The notes below the pieces were generated by a model. That model was not told where the DNA came from and made no database searches. It saw only the letters and a program-made list of their open reading frames with translations. The position numbers were made by a program, and so were the translations under genes. From Parasphingopyxis algicola (GTDB lineage: Bacteria; Pseudomonadota; Alphaproteobacteria; Sphingomonadales; Sphingomonadaceae): a stretch of 64,000 nt of DNA. This document shows positions 1 to 8,814 of the stretch, piece after piece. The stretch covers positions 3,605,802-3,669,801 of the forward strand of contig NZ_CP051131.1 in NCBI RefSeq assembly GCF_013378075.1, written 5' to 3'. Position 1 is the first letter of the stretch; each line of letters starts with the position of its first letter.

Positions 1-1
1 G

Positions 2-67
2 GTGCAGCTGGCGCTCGTCGCGACCTTCGTATTCGGCATTATCTGCGGCAACAAACTCGGCCGCTGA
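2..67 (+). CDS. 3' end of an unidentified gene (membrane-like C-terminus)
   Basis: The window opens inside a reading frame that ends in TGA at 65-67. The 21 visible residues are hydrophobic (LALVATFVFGIIC) followed by a short polar tail ending NKLGR, as in a membrane protein whose last helix sits at the C-terminus. Too little is present to name a family. The frame is inferred only from the stop codon and residue composition. Confidence 0.35.
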   Translation: MQLALVATFVFGIICGNKLGR

Positions 68-97
68 ACCGCGGATTTCCGGTGCCGGCGACGGCGG

Positions 98-877
98 CTA
101 TTTACCCCGCTTCTTGCGATGCTGTTCGAGGTCGAGCACTTCGTTTTCCGCACCCTCGGGCAACAGGCCCAACCGCCGCGCGACTTCCTGATAAGCCTCG
201 ACCTCGCCGCCGAGATCGCGGCGGAACCGGTCCTTGTCGAGCTTCTCGTCCGACTCCATGTCCCACAGACGGCAGCCGTCGGGACTGATCTCGTCGGCGA
301 GAATCAGCCGCGAATATTCATTCTCCCAGATCCGGCCGAATTCGAGTTTGAAGTCGATCAGACGGATGTTGATGCCGGCAAACAGCCCGCTCATGAAATC
401 GTTCACGCGGATCGCCATGTCCGCGATCTCGTTCATCTCGTCCTGGCTGGCCCAGCCGAAACAGGCGATATGCTCTTCGGCGATCAGCGGATCGCCCAGC
501 GCGTCGTCCTTGTAGCAATATTCGATCAGGGTGCGGGGCAGGGGCGTCCCTTCCTCGATGCCCAGCCGCTTGGAAAGCGAACCGGCCGCGACATTGCGGA
601 CGACGACCTCGATCGGCACGATCTCGACCTGGCGCACCAGTTGCTCGCGCATGTTGAGGCGGCGGATGAAGTGGTGCGGTACGCCGATATGGCCAAGCCG
701 GGTGAAAATATGCTCGGAAATCCGGTTGTTGAGCACGCCCTTGCCGTTGATCGTGCCCTTTTTCTGGTTGTTGAACGCGGTCGCGTCATCCTTGAAATAT
801 TGGATGATCGTTCCGGGTTCGGGGCCCTCATAGAGGATCTTGGCCTTGCCTTCGTAGATCTGGCGGCGGCGGGACAT
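98..877 (-). CDS. purC: Phosphoribosylaminoimidazole-succinocarboxamide synthase
   Basis: SAICAR synthetase joins CAIR and aspartate using ATP in purine synthesis; it acts in the cytoplasm. The 259-residue product starts [18 protein letters not shown], the family's nucleotide-binding start, and carries [13 protein letters not shown], the VVRNVAAGS strand and [14 protein letters not shown] near the C-terminus, all typical of the bacterial short PurC. The ATG at 875-877 follows a GGGAG ribosome site; a longer in-frame start at 979 adds 34 low-complexity residues and is unlikely. It is divergent from the sensor kinase at 1125, and only the unplaced gene tail at 1-67 lies downstream. Confidence 0.95.
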   Translation of the reverse strand: MSRRRQIYEGKAKILYEGPEPGTIIQYFKDDATAFNNQKKGTINGKGVLNNRISEHIFTRLGHIGVPHHFIRRLNMREQLVRQVEIVPIEVVVRNVAAGSLSKRLGIEEGTPLPRTLIEYCYKDDALGDPLIAEEHIACFGWASQDEMNEIADMAIRVNDFMSGLFAGINIRLIDFKLEFGRIWENEYSRLILADEISPDGCRLWDMESDEKLDKDRFRRDLGGEVEAYQEVARRLGLLPEGAENEVLDLEQHRKKRGK

Positions 878-1124
878 TGGCGTGACTCCCAAGAAAGAAG
901 CGCGCCCCGGACGCGACGGTGAAAACGCGCGGGCCGGGGCGAAGGCGCTTGCTATAGCGAATGCCGCGCACCGGCGCAATTGCCGCGGCTACGGTGGGGC
1001 GCGGCAGAAAATCCACAGTACACAGGAATTGTCGCACGCCGCTCGTCACTTAAGAATTTGTAGGGTATTTGAGGCGACAACGAGACTGTTCGGCAAGAAC
1101 ATCTCGTCCAGGGGGGGAGGAGCT

Positions 1125-3398
1125 TTGCGCATAAGGTTGCAGCATTTTGTCGTGCTGGCCGGGTTGTTGACCGGCCTGTTGGTTTCCGTACTCGTTGCCA
1201 TGCAACTATCGCGCACGAATGACGCGCGGGTCGGCGATCGTTTTTCGAGTTCGGCGGAGTCGATCGTCGGCGCGGTCGAAAACCAGATCCAGACTCAGCT
1301 GACCCTGTTGCGCGGCGCGGCCGGATTCTTCGGGGCGTCCGACATGGTCAGCGCCGAGGAATTCGGCACATATATCGGGCGGCTCGATCTGGAGCGGAAT
1401 TACCCCGGGGTGTTGGGCATCGGTTTTGCCGTCACGCATCCCGAACGGGCCAGCCTTGAACGGCTGGCCATCCGGCTCGATCCCGACCGCCGGGTGGAAA
1501 CCGAGGCCTGGCCCGCGGGAGAGCGGACGCCCTATTCGACGATCCTCTTTCTCGAGCCGCGCAACGAGATGAACCTTCAGGCGATCGGCTTCGACATGAT
1601 GAGCGAAGACACGCGCCGTGCCGCGATGATGGCGGCGGCGCGAACCGGCCGGACGACCGTCAGCGGCAGGGTTCAGCTCGTCCAGGAGATCGACCCCGTC
1701 AAGCAGCCCGGCTTCCTCGTCTATTCGGCGCTCTATGACGAAAGCGGCGATGGCGATCCTGTCCATTATGGCTGGGTTTACAGCCCGCTGCGCGCCTATG
1801 ATCTTTTCGAGACACTGTTCCCCCAGGACGAGCGCGCCGATATTTCCATCAGCATCTATGACGGGCCGCCGTCGGAAAGCGGCCTCCTCTATCGCTCTGC
1901 TCCCCCGCCGGAGGATGCCCGTTACACGATTGTGCGGACGATCGATGTCGGTGGCCGCGAATGGCATATCGAGATGGTGGCGTTGCCGAGTTTCGCCTCC
2001 GGGATAAACTTCGCCCTGCCCTGGATCGTCGGGCTCGTCGGCGCGCTGCTCTCGATCCTCCTGGCGCTCCTCCTGTGGCAGCAGGCGCGGGCGGCCGATC
2101 GGGTCGAACGCCAAGTGGAGCGACGCACGGCGGAACTGCAGGCGACGAACTCTCGCCTGCGCGACGAGGTGGCAGCGCGGGAAAAGGCCGAGTCGGCGGT
2201 TCGCCAAATGCACAGGGTCGAGTCCGTCGGTCAGCTGACGGGGGGTATCGCCCATGATTTCAATAATATGCTGGCGATCGTTGTCGGGAATCTTGAAATG
2301 GCAAAGCGGCGTCTCGCCGATCCCGAAAAGCTCGAACGGTTCGTCGATCAGGCAAAACTCGGTGCGGAACGGGCGGCCGCGCTCACCCAGCGCCTGCTGG
2401 CCTTTTCACGTCAGCAGCCATTGTCCCCGACCCGGGTCGACGCCAATGCGCTGATCGCGGAGATGAGCAACCTGCTCGAACGGACGATCGGAAAGCAGAT
2501 CGATGTTCGAACCGAGTTCGCCGAGGATCTCTGGCCGACCCTGGCCGATGCGAGCCAGCTCGAAAATGCCGTCCTCAATCTGGCGATCAATGCACGCGAT
2601 GCCATGGCCGATGGCGATACGCTGACCATCGCGACGCGAAACGAGATCCGCGAGATCGCCGCCGGGGAAAATCGCGGGGCGCCGGCCGAATTTGTCGTGA
2701 TCACCGTCAGCGACACCGGTTCGGGGATGTCGTCCGAGGTCAAGGCCAAGGCGCTCGATCCGTTTTTCACCACGAAGGAAGTCGGCAAGGGAACCGGCCT
2801 CGGCCTCAGTCAGGTTTTCGGTTTCGTTCGCCAGTCGGGCGGCGATCTGGCGATCGAGTCGACAGAAGGCGAGGGCACGGCGATCAAGATCTTCCTGCCG
2901 CGGTTCCGGGGTGAAGAGGTGGAGAGCGACGACGACCGCCGGGTCGGCGCTCATGGTGAAGCGCCGACGGGGATCGCGCAGGAAATCGTCCTCGTCGTCG
3001 ACGACGAGGAGCAGGTATTGTCGATGACGGTCGAGCTGCTGCGCGAGCTGGGCTACACCGTCGTCCATGCGGCGGATGGCGAGACGGCGCTCGAAAAACT
3101 CGCCGGCAATCCGGGCATTCGCGTGGTGCTGACGGATATCGTCATGCCGGGGATGAACGGAAACGAGCTGGCCGAGCGCGCACTGGCCCGGATACCCGAT
3201 CTGAAATTCGTCTTTGTCAGCGGCTTCGACACGATCACGGAAACCTCCGCCGTTGCCAAGGAACACAAGATCGCGAAACTGCAGAAACCGTTCACGCAGC
3301 AGGAACTGGCCGACGCGATCCGGACGGCGTTCGATTCCGCCAGGGGCGCGCCGGAAGACGAGGGCAGGGCCCCATCGTCCTCCGGCCAGACGGCCTAG
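1125..3398 (+). CDS. CHASE-domain hybrid sensor histidine kinase with C-terminal receiver
   Basis: Membrane sensor kinase of 757 residues from a TTG start at 1125, chosen because a strong G-rich ribosome site (GGGGGAGGAG) lies immediately upstream and the protein then begins with a helix at about residues 7-27. A periplasmic CHASE domain (about 65-245) detects an unknown small ligand; a second helix is at about 297-319. The kinase core has the phosphoacceptor His377 in GGIAHDFNN, an N-box near 480-490 and G-boxes DTGSGM and GKGTGLGLS. A receiver follows, with Asp671 in LTDIVMPGMNG as likely phosphate acceptor. No partner response regulator is adjacent, so the output is unknown. The end overlaps the convergent small gene by 4 bases. 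Confidence 0.88.
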   Translation: MRIRLQHFVVLAGLLTGLLVSVLVAMQLSRTNDARVGDRFSSSAESIVGAVENQIQTQLTLLRGAAGFFGASDMVSAEEFGTYIGRLDLERNYPGVLGIGFAVTHPERASLERLAIRLDPDRRVETEAWPAGERTPYSTILFLEPRNEMNLQAIGFDMMSEDTRRAAMMAAARTGRTTVSGRVQLVQEIDPVKQPGFLVYSALYDESGDGDPVHYGWVYSPLRAYDLFETLFPQDERADISISIYDGPPSESGLLYRSAPPPEDARYTIVRTIDVGGREWHIEMVALPSFASGINFALPWIVGLVGALLSILLALLLWQQARAADRVERQVERRTAELQATNSRLRDEVAAREKAESAVRQMHRVESVGQLTGGIAHDFNNMLAIVVGNLEMAKRRLADPEKLERFVDQAKLGAERAAALTQRLLAFSRQQPLSPTRVDANALIAEMSNLLERTIGKQIDVRTEFAEDLWPTLADASQLENAVLNLAINARDAMADGDTLTIATRNEIREIAAGENRGAPAEFVVITVSDTGSGMSSEVKAKALDPFFTTKEVGKGTGLGLSQVFGFVRQSGGDLAIESTEGEGTAIKIFLPRFRGEEVESDDDRRVGAHGEAPTGIAQEIVLVVDDEEQVLSMTVELLRELGYTVVHAADGETALEKLAGNPGIRVVLTDIVMPGMNGNELAERALARIPDLKFVFVSGFDTITETSAVAKEHKIAKLQKPFTQQELADAIRTAFDSARGAPEDEGRAPSSSGQTA

Positions 3399-3619
3399 AT
3401 GCCGGCAATCGGCGTTACGGTCGCGAAGATCGTGCTGCCGCTGACGACAAGCGCGGCGATCATGACCGCGCTGTGAAAACCCGCGCTGCGGATCTTGCGC
3501 AAGAGCATTTCGCGGGCGTTGGTCAGTCCGCGGGCGCAATCCTGTGAAATCCGCGCAACGGCGTCGCAGGCTGCGTCGTGATGGGCGTCCCAAATCCGGT
3601 GGTCGAGTTCATCGCGCAT
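3395..3619 (-). CDS. Small membrane protein of unknown function
   Basis: The 74-residue protein begins with a charged, Cys-containing N-terminal half (MRDELDHRIWDAHHDAACDA) and ends in one hydrophobic segment (AVMIAALVVSGSTIFATVTP). The ATG at 3617-3619 has a good AAGGAGA site 7 bases upstream, which argues that it is translated. It overlaps the kinase end by 4 bases tail-to-tail and is divergent from the LysR gene, about 100 bases away. No family recognised. Confidence 0.55.
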   Translation of the reverse strand: MRDELDHRIWDAHHDAACDAVARISQDCARGLTNAREMLLRKIRSAGFHSAVMIAALVVSGSTIFATVTPIAGI

Positions 3620-3719
3620 GGTCTGTCTCCTTATGGTCGGTCGGGTGACAAGTAAGGAGATACGCAGCCCGTCTGGCGATTCCCAACTAAAAGCTCGACT
3701 CTATTCATAAGGAGGGCTT

Positions 3720-4670
3720 ATGATATGCGGCATGCGTAGCCTGCCGCCCCTTGCGTCGATCCGGGTATTCGAAGCCGCTGCGCGCCACGAGAATTTCACC
3801 AGTGCGGCCGAAGAGCTCGGCATGACGCAGGCCGCCGTCAGCTATCAGGTCAAATCGCTCGAGGCGTGGCTTGGAGCGCCGTTGTTTCGCCGCGAGCGGG
3901 GACGCGTTGCCCTGCTCGAGACCGCCACGCCGCTGGCGACCCAGGCGACGGCGGCCTTCGATCTCCTCAACGATGCGGTGTCCCGGATGCGCGCGGCGGA
4001 CGAGGCGCAGCTGACGATCAGCAGCTATGGCACCTTCTCCAACCGTTTTCTCGCGCCTCGCCTCGGCGGCTTCCAGCTCGATCAGCCGGATCTTGCGGTC
4101 CGGCTGGACGTCAATGACGCGCTGGTCGATTTCGCGCGCGACGATGCCGATGTCGCGATCCGCGTCGGGCGCGGCGACTGGCCCGGGCTTTACAGCCAGT
4201 TCCTGATGCGCGTGCAGTACGCGCCGATGGCGAGCCCCGACTTCATCGAGACTTACGGCCCGCTCGACACGCCGCAGCGGATTCTCGCATCGCGCGTGCT
4301 CAGCCCCGACGATCGCTGGTGGATCAACTGGTCGGCGCATTTCGGTATCACCGATACGCCGCCCGTGCCCGCGATCCGCCTCGACTCGCAGATGATCGAG
4401 GGCAACGCCGCACTTGCGGGGCAGGGTATTGCGATGCTCGATCTCGCCTTATGGACGGACGAGATCGGCGACGGCCGGCTCGTCCGGCTCGGCCCGGCCA
4501 TTTACGGCCGCTCCAGCGTCTGGATCGCCTGCCCCGAGCACCAGCGCAACCAGCCCAAGCTCAAGGCGTTTCGCGACTGGCTCGTCGCGGAAGCGGAGAA
4601 CCACCCGATGAAGGCGATCATCCGCCGCGATCCGGACGACCCGCGCCGCGAGGTGGACCTGGACGGGTGA
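3720..4670 (+). CDS. LysR-family transcriptional regulator (GcvA-like)
   Basis: DNA-binding activator/repressor. The N-terminal winged helix reads LPPLASIRVFEAAARHENFT then AAEELGMTQAAVSYQVKSLE, the GcvA-type LysR signature, and is followed by a periplasmic-binding-protein-like effector domain. Two starts fit: ATG 3720, 4 bases after AAGGAGG, or ATG 3732, which gives MRSLPPLASIR, the usual GcvA-like beginning; the second has better homology, the first is listed. The downstream NTF2-like gene starts 29 bases later, suggesting co-transcription or that this pair is a small functional unit. Target genes are not visible. Confidence 0.88.
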   Translation: MICGMRSLPPLASIRVFEAAARHENFTSAAEELGMTQAAVSYQVKSLEAWLGAPLFRRERGRVALLETATPLATQATAAFDLLNDAVSRMRAADEAQLTISSYGTFSNRFLAPRLGGFQLDQPDLAVRLDVNDALVDFARDDADVAIRVGRGDWPGLYSQFLMRVQYAPMASPDFIETYGPLDTPQRILASRVLSPDDRWWINWSAHFGITDTPPVPAIRLDSQMIEGNAALAGQGIAMLDLALWTDEIGDGRLVRLGPAIYGRSSVWIACPEHQRNQPKLKAFRDWLVAEAENHPMKAIIRRDPDDPRREVDLDG

Positions 4671-4699
4671 GCGCGGCACAACGGGACCCACAGGAGACG

Positions 4700-5146
4700 A
4701 TGGTGGATTTCAGCGATATCGATACGGTGATCACGGCGCTCTATACCGCTATTTCCGGCCCGCCGGGCGGGCAGGACTGGGAACTCGAGAAACAGCTCTA
4801 CCATCCCGATGCGCGGCTTGTACGCACACGGGTTGCCGAAGACGGTACGCCGATCCTCTTCTCTTTCGATCTCGACGGATTTCGCGAGGCGACGATCCCG
4901 CTCCTCGCCGACCGGCATTTCTACGAGATCGAGACCAACCGGAAGCTGTTCCGCTTCGGCAATATCGCCCAGGCGTTCAGCGAATATGAGGCGCGAGACG
5001 CACAGGAGGGCGGTGACCTCCTGTTTCGCGGGATGAACATGATCCACCTGTTCTGGGACGGCGCGCGCTGGTGGATCATGCACATCATCTGGGACAATGA
5101 ACGCGAAGGCGTGACCTTGCCCGGGGCGGATTGGTACCGGAACTGA
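4700..5146 (+). CDS. NTF2/SnoaL-like fold protein
   Basis: Cytoplasmic cone-shaped alpha+beta protein of 148 residues. The early helix (DIDTVITALYTAISG), the motif DWELEKQLYHPDARLVR and the closing strands (HLFWDGARWWIMHIIWDNE) match small NTF2-like proteins annotated as nuclear transport factor 2 family; some are enzymes (isomerases, cyclases), most are uncharacterised. ATG 4700 has AGGAGA just upstream; a GTG at 4667 overlapping the LysR stop is possible but less likely. No catalytic residues can be assigned. Probably in one transcript with the LysR gene. Confidence 0.75.
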   Translation: MVDFSDIDTVITALYTAISGPPGGQDWELEKQLYHPDARLVRTRVAEDGTPILFSFDLDGFREATIPLLADRHFYEIETNRKLFRFGNIAQAFSEYEARDAQEGGDLLFRGMNMIHLFWDGARWWIMHIIWDNEREGVTLPGADWYRN

Positions 5147-5192
5147 GGCGGACATGATCTTCGCGTGAAAATATGCTATGCGAGTCGCACCA

Positions 5193-5305
5193 CCCGGGGA
5201 TAAACGCCCGGGCGACATTGACGGGAGCCATAGCTTCCCGCCCAGCCTCCCCGGCGCCGAATGGTGGTACGGGGAGGTTTCCTTTTGGGGCGGCGCCGCG
5301 CCCCG
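5193..5305 (+). ncRNA. Tandem-hairpin structured intergenic element (candidate RNA)
   Basis: Four consecutive hairpins can be drawn between the NTF2-like gene and parC: CCCGGG at 5193-5198 with 5207-5212; CGGGA/TCCCG at 5222-5240; an 8-bp stem CCTCCCCG/CGGGGAGG at 5246-5253 and 5270-5277; and a GC stem at 5287-5305. An AT-rich stretch precedes them. I do not recognise an Rfam family. It could be a small RNA, a parC leader, or simply stacked terminator hairpins. Confidence 0.3.
5246..5286 (+). terminator. Probable intrinsic terminator before parC
   Basis: Stem CCTCCCCG / CGGGGAGG (8 bp, 16-base loop) followed by TTTCCTTTT. It would end the LysR-NTF2 transcript or the candidate RNA. The T tract is interrupted by two C, so strength is uncertain. 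Confidence 0.5.
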
Positions 5306-5374
5306 TAGTCGACCCCCAATCATCTGTGGAAATCCCCCTCGCGGCGCGTGCGCGCCGCTGCTAATCCGCGAGCC

Positions 5375-7651
5375 ATGACGACCGATACCGCCGATCCGCC
5401 AGAGTCAGACGATCCGTTCGACCGGATCGTCGAGGCACCGTTCGACGAGGCGATCTCGGAACGCTATCTCGTCTACGCGCTCTCGACGATCACCGCGCGC
5501 TCACTGCCCGATCTGCGCGACGGGCTGAAGCCGGTGCATCGCCGCCTGTTATGGGCGATGCGGCTGCTGAAGCTCGATCCGTCCTCGGGCTACAAGAAAT
5601 GCGCGCGCGTCGTCGGCGATGTCATCGGCAAATATCATCCGCATGGCGACCAGAGCGTCTATGACGCGATGGTCCGGCTCGCCCAGCCCTTCTCGATGCG
5701 CTATCCGCTCGTCGACGGGCAGGGCAATTTCGGCAATATCGACGGCGATAACGCGGCCGCGATGCGCTATACCGAGGCGCGGCTGACCCAGGCGGCGATC
5801 GACCTGATGGACGGCCTCAACGAGGGCACGGTCGATTTCCGACCCACCTATAATGGCGAGGAAGAAGAACCGGAGATTTTCCCGGGCCTCTTCCCGAACC
5901 TGCTCGCAAACGGCGCGAGCGGCATCGCCGTCGGCATGGCGACCTCGATCCCGCCGCACAACGCCGCCGAGCTGATCGATGCCGCGACGCACCTGATCGA
6001 CCATCCCAAGGCCGACGAAGCCGAGCTCATGGATTTCGTCCAGGGGCCGGACCTGCCGACCGGCGGGCTGCTCGTCGACGGCAAGGAGATCATCGCCGAG
6101 GCCTATCGCACGGGGCGCGGGGCGTTTCGCGTCCGCGCGCGCTGGCACCAGGAGGATCTGGGGCGCGGCACCTGGGAAGCGGTGATCACCGAAATCCCGT
6201 TCCAGGTGCAGAAGGGCAAGCTGATCGAACAGATCGCCGCGCTGATCGCCGACAAGAAGCTGCCAATATTGGCGGACGTGCGCGACGAGAGCGACGAGCA
6301 GATACGCATCGTGCTCGAACCGAAGAGCCGCACGGTCGAGCCAGACGTCCTCATGGATTCGCTGTTCCGCCTGACCGAACTCGAGACGCGCGTCAGCCTC
6401 AACCTAAATGTCCTCGACGCCAATCGCACGCCGCGCGTGATGAGCCTCAAGGACGTGCTCAGGGAATGGCTCGACCATCAGTTCATCGTGCTCGTCCGGC
6501 GTTCGGAATTCCGCCTCGGCAAGATCGACGACCGGGTCGAGCTGCTCGACGGCTATATCGTCGCCTATCTCAACCTCGACCGGATCATCGAGATCATTCG
6601 CACCGAGGACGAGCCCAAACAGGTGATGATGGCCGAGTTCGAACTGAACGACCGCCAGGCCGAGGCGATCCTCAACATGCGGCTCAGGAACCTGCGCAAG
6701 CTCGAGGAAATGGAACTGCGGCAGGAACGCGAGGACCTGCTCGCGGAGCGCGAAGAGCTCGACAAGCTGTTGTACTCCAAGCAGCACAAAAGCCTTCAGC
6801 GGAAGCGGATGAAAAAGGACCTCGCCGGTCTCCTCAAGACGTACGGCGCCGACACCGAACTCGGCCGGCGCCGCACCAGCCTCGAGGAAGCCGCTCCGCC
6901 CAAGGAAATCCCGCTCGAAGCGATGATCGAGAAGGAGCCGATCACGGTCGTCATGTCCGAGCGCGGCTGGATCCGGGCGATGAAGGGCCATGTCGACAGT
7001 GCCGGTCTCGCCAAGCTCAAATACAAGGAAGGCGACGGTCCGGCCTTCGGTTTCCACGCGCAGACGACCGACAAGCTGCTGCTCGCGGTGGACGATGGCC
7101 GTATCTACACGCTCGGAGGGGACAAGCTCCCCGGCGCGCGCGGTTTCGGCGAACCCGTCCGCTCGATGGTGGATGTGGAAGACGGCGCGGAGATTGCGGG
7201 CCTCGTAAAGGTCGAGGAAGGCGGCAAGCTGCTGCTCGCCAGCACGGCCGGCAAGGGCTTTGTCGCGAACGCCGAAGAAATCGTCAGCACGACGCGCAAG
7301 GGCAAGGTGGTGGTGAATGTGAAGGCCGGGGCGCGGCTAAGCGTCGTCCGCCCGATCCCCGACGGCGCCGATCATGTCGCCGCGATCGGCGAGAACCGCA
7401 AGATGCTGATTTTCGAACTCGCGGCCCTCCCCGAAATGGCGCGCGGCCAGGGCATCATGCTGCAGAAATACAAGGATGGTGGCCTGTCCGACGCGACCGT
7501 ATTCAAGCTCGACGACGGCCTGAGCTGGGCCATGGGCGGCGATACGGGCCGCACGCGGACGGAAACGGAGCTGGACGACTGGATCGGCAATCGTGGGACT
7601 GCGGGCCGGATGCCACCACGGGGGTTCCCGCAGGATAACCGGTTTAGTTGA
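5375..7651 (+). CDS. parC: DNA topoisomerase IV subunit A
   Basis: The subunit cuts and religates DNA to decatenate daughter chromosomes, with ParE as partner (not in the window). The 758-residue protein has the GyrA/ParC breakage domain: the HPHGD loop at about 88-92, [20 protein letters not shown] with catalytic Tyr132, the coiled tower ([17 protein letters not shown]) and C-terminal blades. The position matching E. coli ParC Ser80 is Gln93 and that matching Glu84 is Asp97. The missing GyrA-box and the length favour ParC over GyrA. ATG 5375 is chosen because it precedes the acidic [13 protein letters not shown] start; upstream codons add only GC-rich filler. The gene ends just before a low-GC gene. 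Confidence 0.93.
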   Translation: MTTDTADPPESDDPFDRIVEAPFDEAISERYLVYALSTITARSLPDLRDGLKPVHRRLLWAMRLLKLDPSSGYKKCARVVGDVIGKYHPHGDQSVYDAMVRLAQPFSMRYPLVDGQGNFGNIDGDNAAAMRYTEARLTQAAIDLMDGLNEGTVDFRPTYNGEEEEPEIFPGLFPNLLANGASGIAVGMATSIPPHNAAELIDAATHLIDHPKADEAELMDFVQGPDLPTGGLLVDGKEIIAEAYRTGRGAFRVRARWHQEDLGRGTWEAVITEIPFQVQKGKLIEQIAALIADKKLPILADVRDESDEQIRIVLEPKSRTVEPDVLMDSLFRLTELETRVSLNLNVLDANRTPRVMSLKDVLREWLDHQFIVLVRRSEFRLGKIDDRVELLDGYIVAYLNLDRIIEIIRTEDEPKQVMMAEFELNDRQAEAILNMRLRNLRKLEEMELRQEREDLLAEREELDKLLYSKQHKSLQRKRMKKDLAGLLKTYGADTELGRRRTSLEEAAPPKEIPLEAMIEKEPITVVMSERGWIRAMKGHVDSAGLAKLKYKEGDGPAFGFHAQTTDKLLLAVDDGRIYTLGGDKLPGARGFGEPVRSMVDVEDGAEIAGLVKVEEGGKLLLASTAGKGFVANAEEIVSTTRKGKVVVNVKAGARLSVVRPIPDGADHVAAIGENRKMLIFELAALPEMARGQGIMLQKYKDGGLSDATVFKLDDGLSWAMGGDTGRTRTETELDDWIGNRGTAGRMPPRGFPQDNRFS

Positions 7652-7680
7652 TAGCTGACCGGAAACTTCTGGAGGAGTAG

Positions 7681-8274
7681 ATCGAAGCGCGCAAAAAGGA
7701 ACAAGATTGGAGCGCGTTCGCATTCGCGGCGGGGCCACTGGTCATCTTGCTTGGAATCGAATTGCTGTCCCCGTGGGCATTGGTCACTCAGCTTCCCAGG
7801 TACATCTATTTTGCTGCCGCAATATTGGGGCTGTTCTATGCTCATTGGATCGCGAGAGACATACTAGCCAGAGAAGCTATCTCCGGCCAAATCATACTTC
7901 TTCTTGTTGTACTTTATGCGGGTTATTCGATTGGAATAATGCCATATTTGCTTCGGTCGGTGATCGTATTTGCGGCTTTCCTCAGTCCGAACACTGATAC
8001 CGAAATGCAAAATTTTTTGATTGAGAGGGGTAGCATCGGTCGCTGGCCCGGGACCGATACGATTTCCGTTAATCCGTACCTTGCAGAGGGGCGGTCAACC
8101 CGGGTGCGAGCTACCTACGACTTAGCTGCCGAGTTTACGCATGTGTCAGAGCGTAGGCGGCATTGCATCAAGCTGGAAACGCAAACGGGTCAGCGGGGCA
8201 TCGTGAGGGTGCGCACCCATAGTGTTCTTGGCAGCCGTCAGACAGGCCAAAATGTCGAAAGAGATTGCGTTTAA
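7681..8274 (+). CDS. Low-GC membrane protein of unknown function, start codon uncertain
   Basis: The reading frame is open from the TAG at 7678-7680 to TAA 8272-8274. Three hydrophobic stretches (around LVILLGIELLSPWAL, YIYFAAAILGLFYAHW and IILLLVVLYAGYSIG) precede a soluble C-terminal part with the RVRATYDLAAEF and RVRTHSVLGS strands. A perfect GGAGGAG site at 7671-7677 points to an ATC codon at 7681, where an ATG would be expected; the first conventional start is TTG 7747, which would cut into the first hydrophobic segment. Base composition is clearly more AT-rich than the flanks, so recent acquisition is likely. No family recognised. Confidence 0.5.
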   Translation: MEARKKEQDWSAFAFAAGPLVILLGIELLSPWALVTQLPRYIYFAAAILGLFYAHWIARDILAREAISGQIILLLVVLYAGYSIGIMPYLLRSVIVFAAFLSPNTDTEMQNFLIERGSIGRWPGTDTISVNPYLAEGRSTRVRATYDLAAEFTHVSERRRHCIKLETQTGQRGIVRVRTHSVLGSRQTGQNVERDCV

Positions 8275-8295
8275 GATCGCTTTGACACCGGACAC

Positions 8296-8667
8296 CTAAC
8301 CCCGCTCCTCCATCCGCGCCACGCGCAGCTCAACCCGTTTTAGCTCGCGCAATATCGTCATCAGGTTCATCCGTTCGAAAAACCATTGTTTGACGAAGCC
8401 CTGGGCCATCAGCAGGCCGAGAGTGGCGGCGATCCAGATGAAGAGCTGGCGGTCGGTGTCGGCGGTCAGCATCTGCCAGATCGCCACGAACAGCGCGATG
8501 CCCAGTATGAAGGCGATGGCGAAAATCAGCTTCGCCCAGCCGCCGAGCGGGCCGGACAGCGTATCGCCGATCTGCGTGAACATGCCGCGATCCGTTTCCA
8601 GTTCCTTGAGAAACGCCTCGTCGTCGGCGTCGAGCGCGGCGCGGAGCCTGTCGTCGAATTCGGTCAT
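8296..8667 (-). CDS. DUF6768-like membrane protein linked to an ECF sigma factor
   Basis: 123-residue protein: an acidic N-terminus (MTEFDDRLRAALDADDEAFL, then TDRGMFTQIGDTLSGP), two membrane helices (AKLIFAIAFILGIALFVAIW and LFIWIAATLGLLMAQGFV) and a basic tail LKRVELRVARMEERG. This plan matches the family I recall as DUF6768, usually encoded just after a sigma-70 gene, as here. ATG 8665-8667 has AAGGAGAAG upstream. A role in controlling the sigma factor is suggested only by context; it has no recognisable anti-sigma (ZAS) motif. A dispersed palindromic repeat separates it from the sigma gene. Confidence 0.7.
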   Translation of the reverse strand: MTEFDDRLRAALDADDEAFLKELETDRGMFTQIGDTLSGPLGGWAKLIFAIAFILGIALFVAIWQMLTADTDRQLFIWIAATLGLLMAQGFVKQWFFERMNLMTILRELKRVELRVARMEERG

Positions 8668-8696
8668 CAATCTTCTCCTTCTTCCATTTGGCTTGT

Positions 8697-8794
8697 CGTC
8701 ATTGCGAGCGTAGCGAAGCAATCCAGAGCAAAGAGCGAGACGCTCTGGATTGCCGCGTCGGCCCGAAACGGGTTCGGGCCTCCTCGCAATGACG
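8697..8794. repeat. Dispersed palindromic intergenic repeat (CGTCATTGCGAG type)
   Basis: Outer arms CGTCATTGCGAG (8697-8708) and CTCGCAATGACG (8783-8794) are perfect inverted copies; inner arms GCAATCCAGAG (8718-8728) and CTCTGGATTGC (8743-8753) form a second nested palindrome; between them is a CCCGAAACGGGTTCGGG-like stem. This is a widely scattered intergenic repeat type known from many proteobacteria. It lies inside the sigma/DUF6768 gap and would form a long cruciform or RNA hairpin. Confidence 0.85.
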
Positions 8795-8814
8795 GTGTGA
8801 TTTCATCAAATACC

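Noticed and set aside
119..922. Long frame on the opposite strand of purC
   Set aside because: No ribosome site, composition typical of antisense shadow in GC-rich DNA, while purC has clear motifs.
2406..3593. Long leftward frame within the sensor kinase
   Set aside because: Overlaps the kinase and its receiver motifs completely; Arg-rich shadow with no domain.
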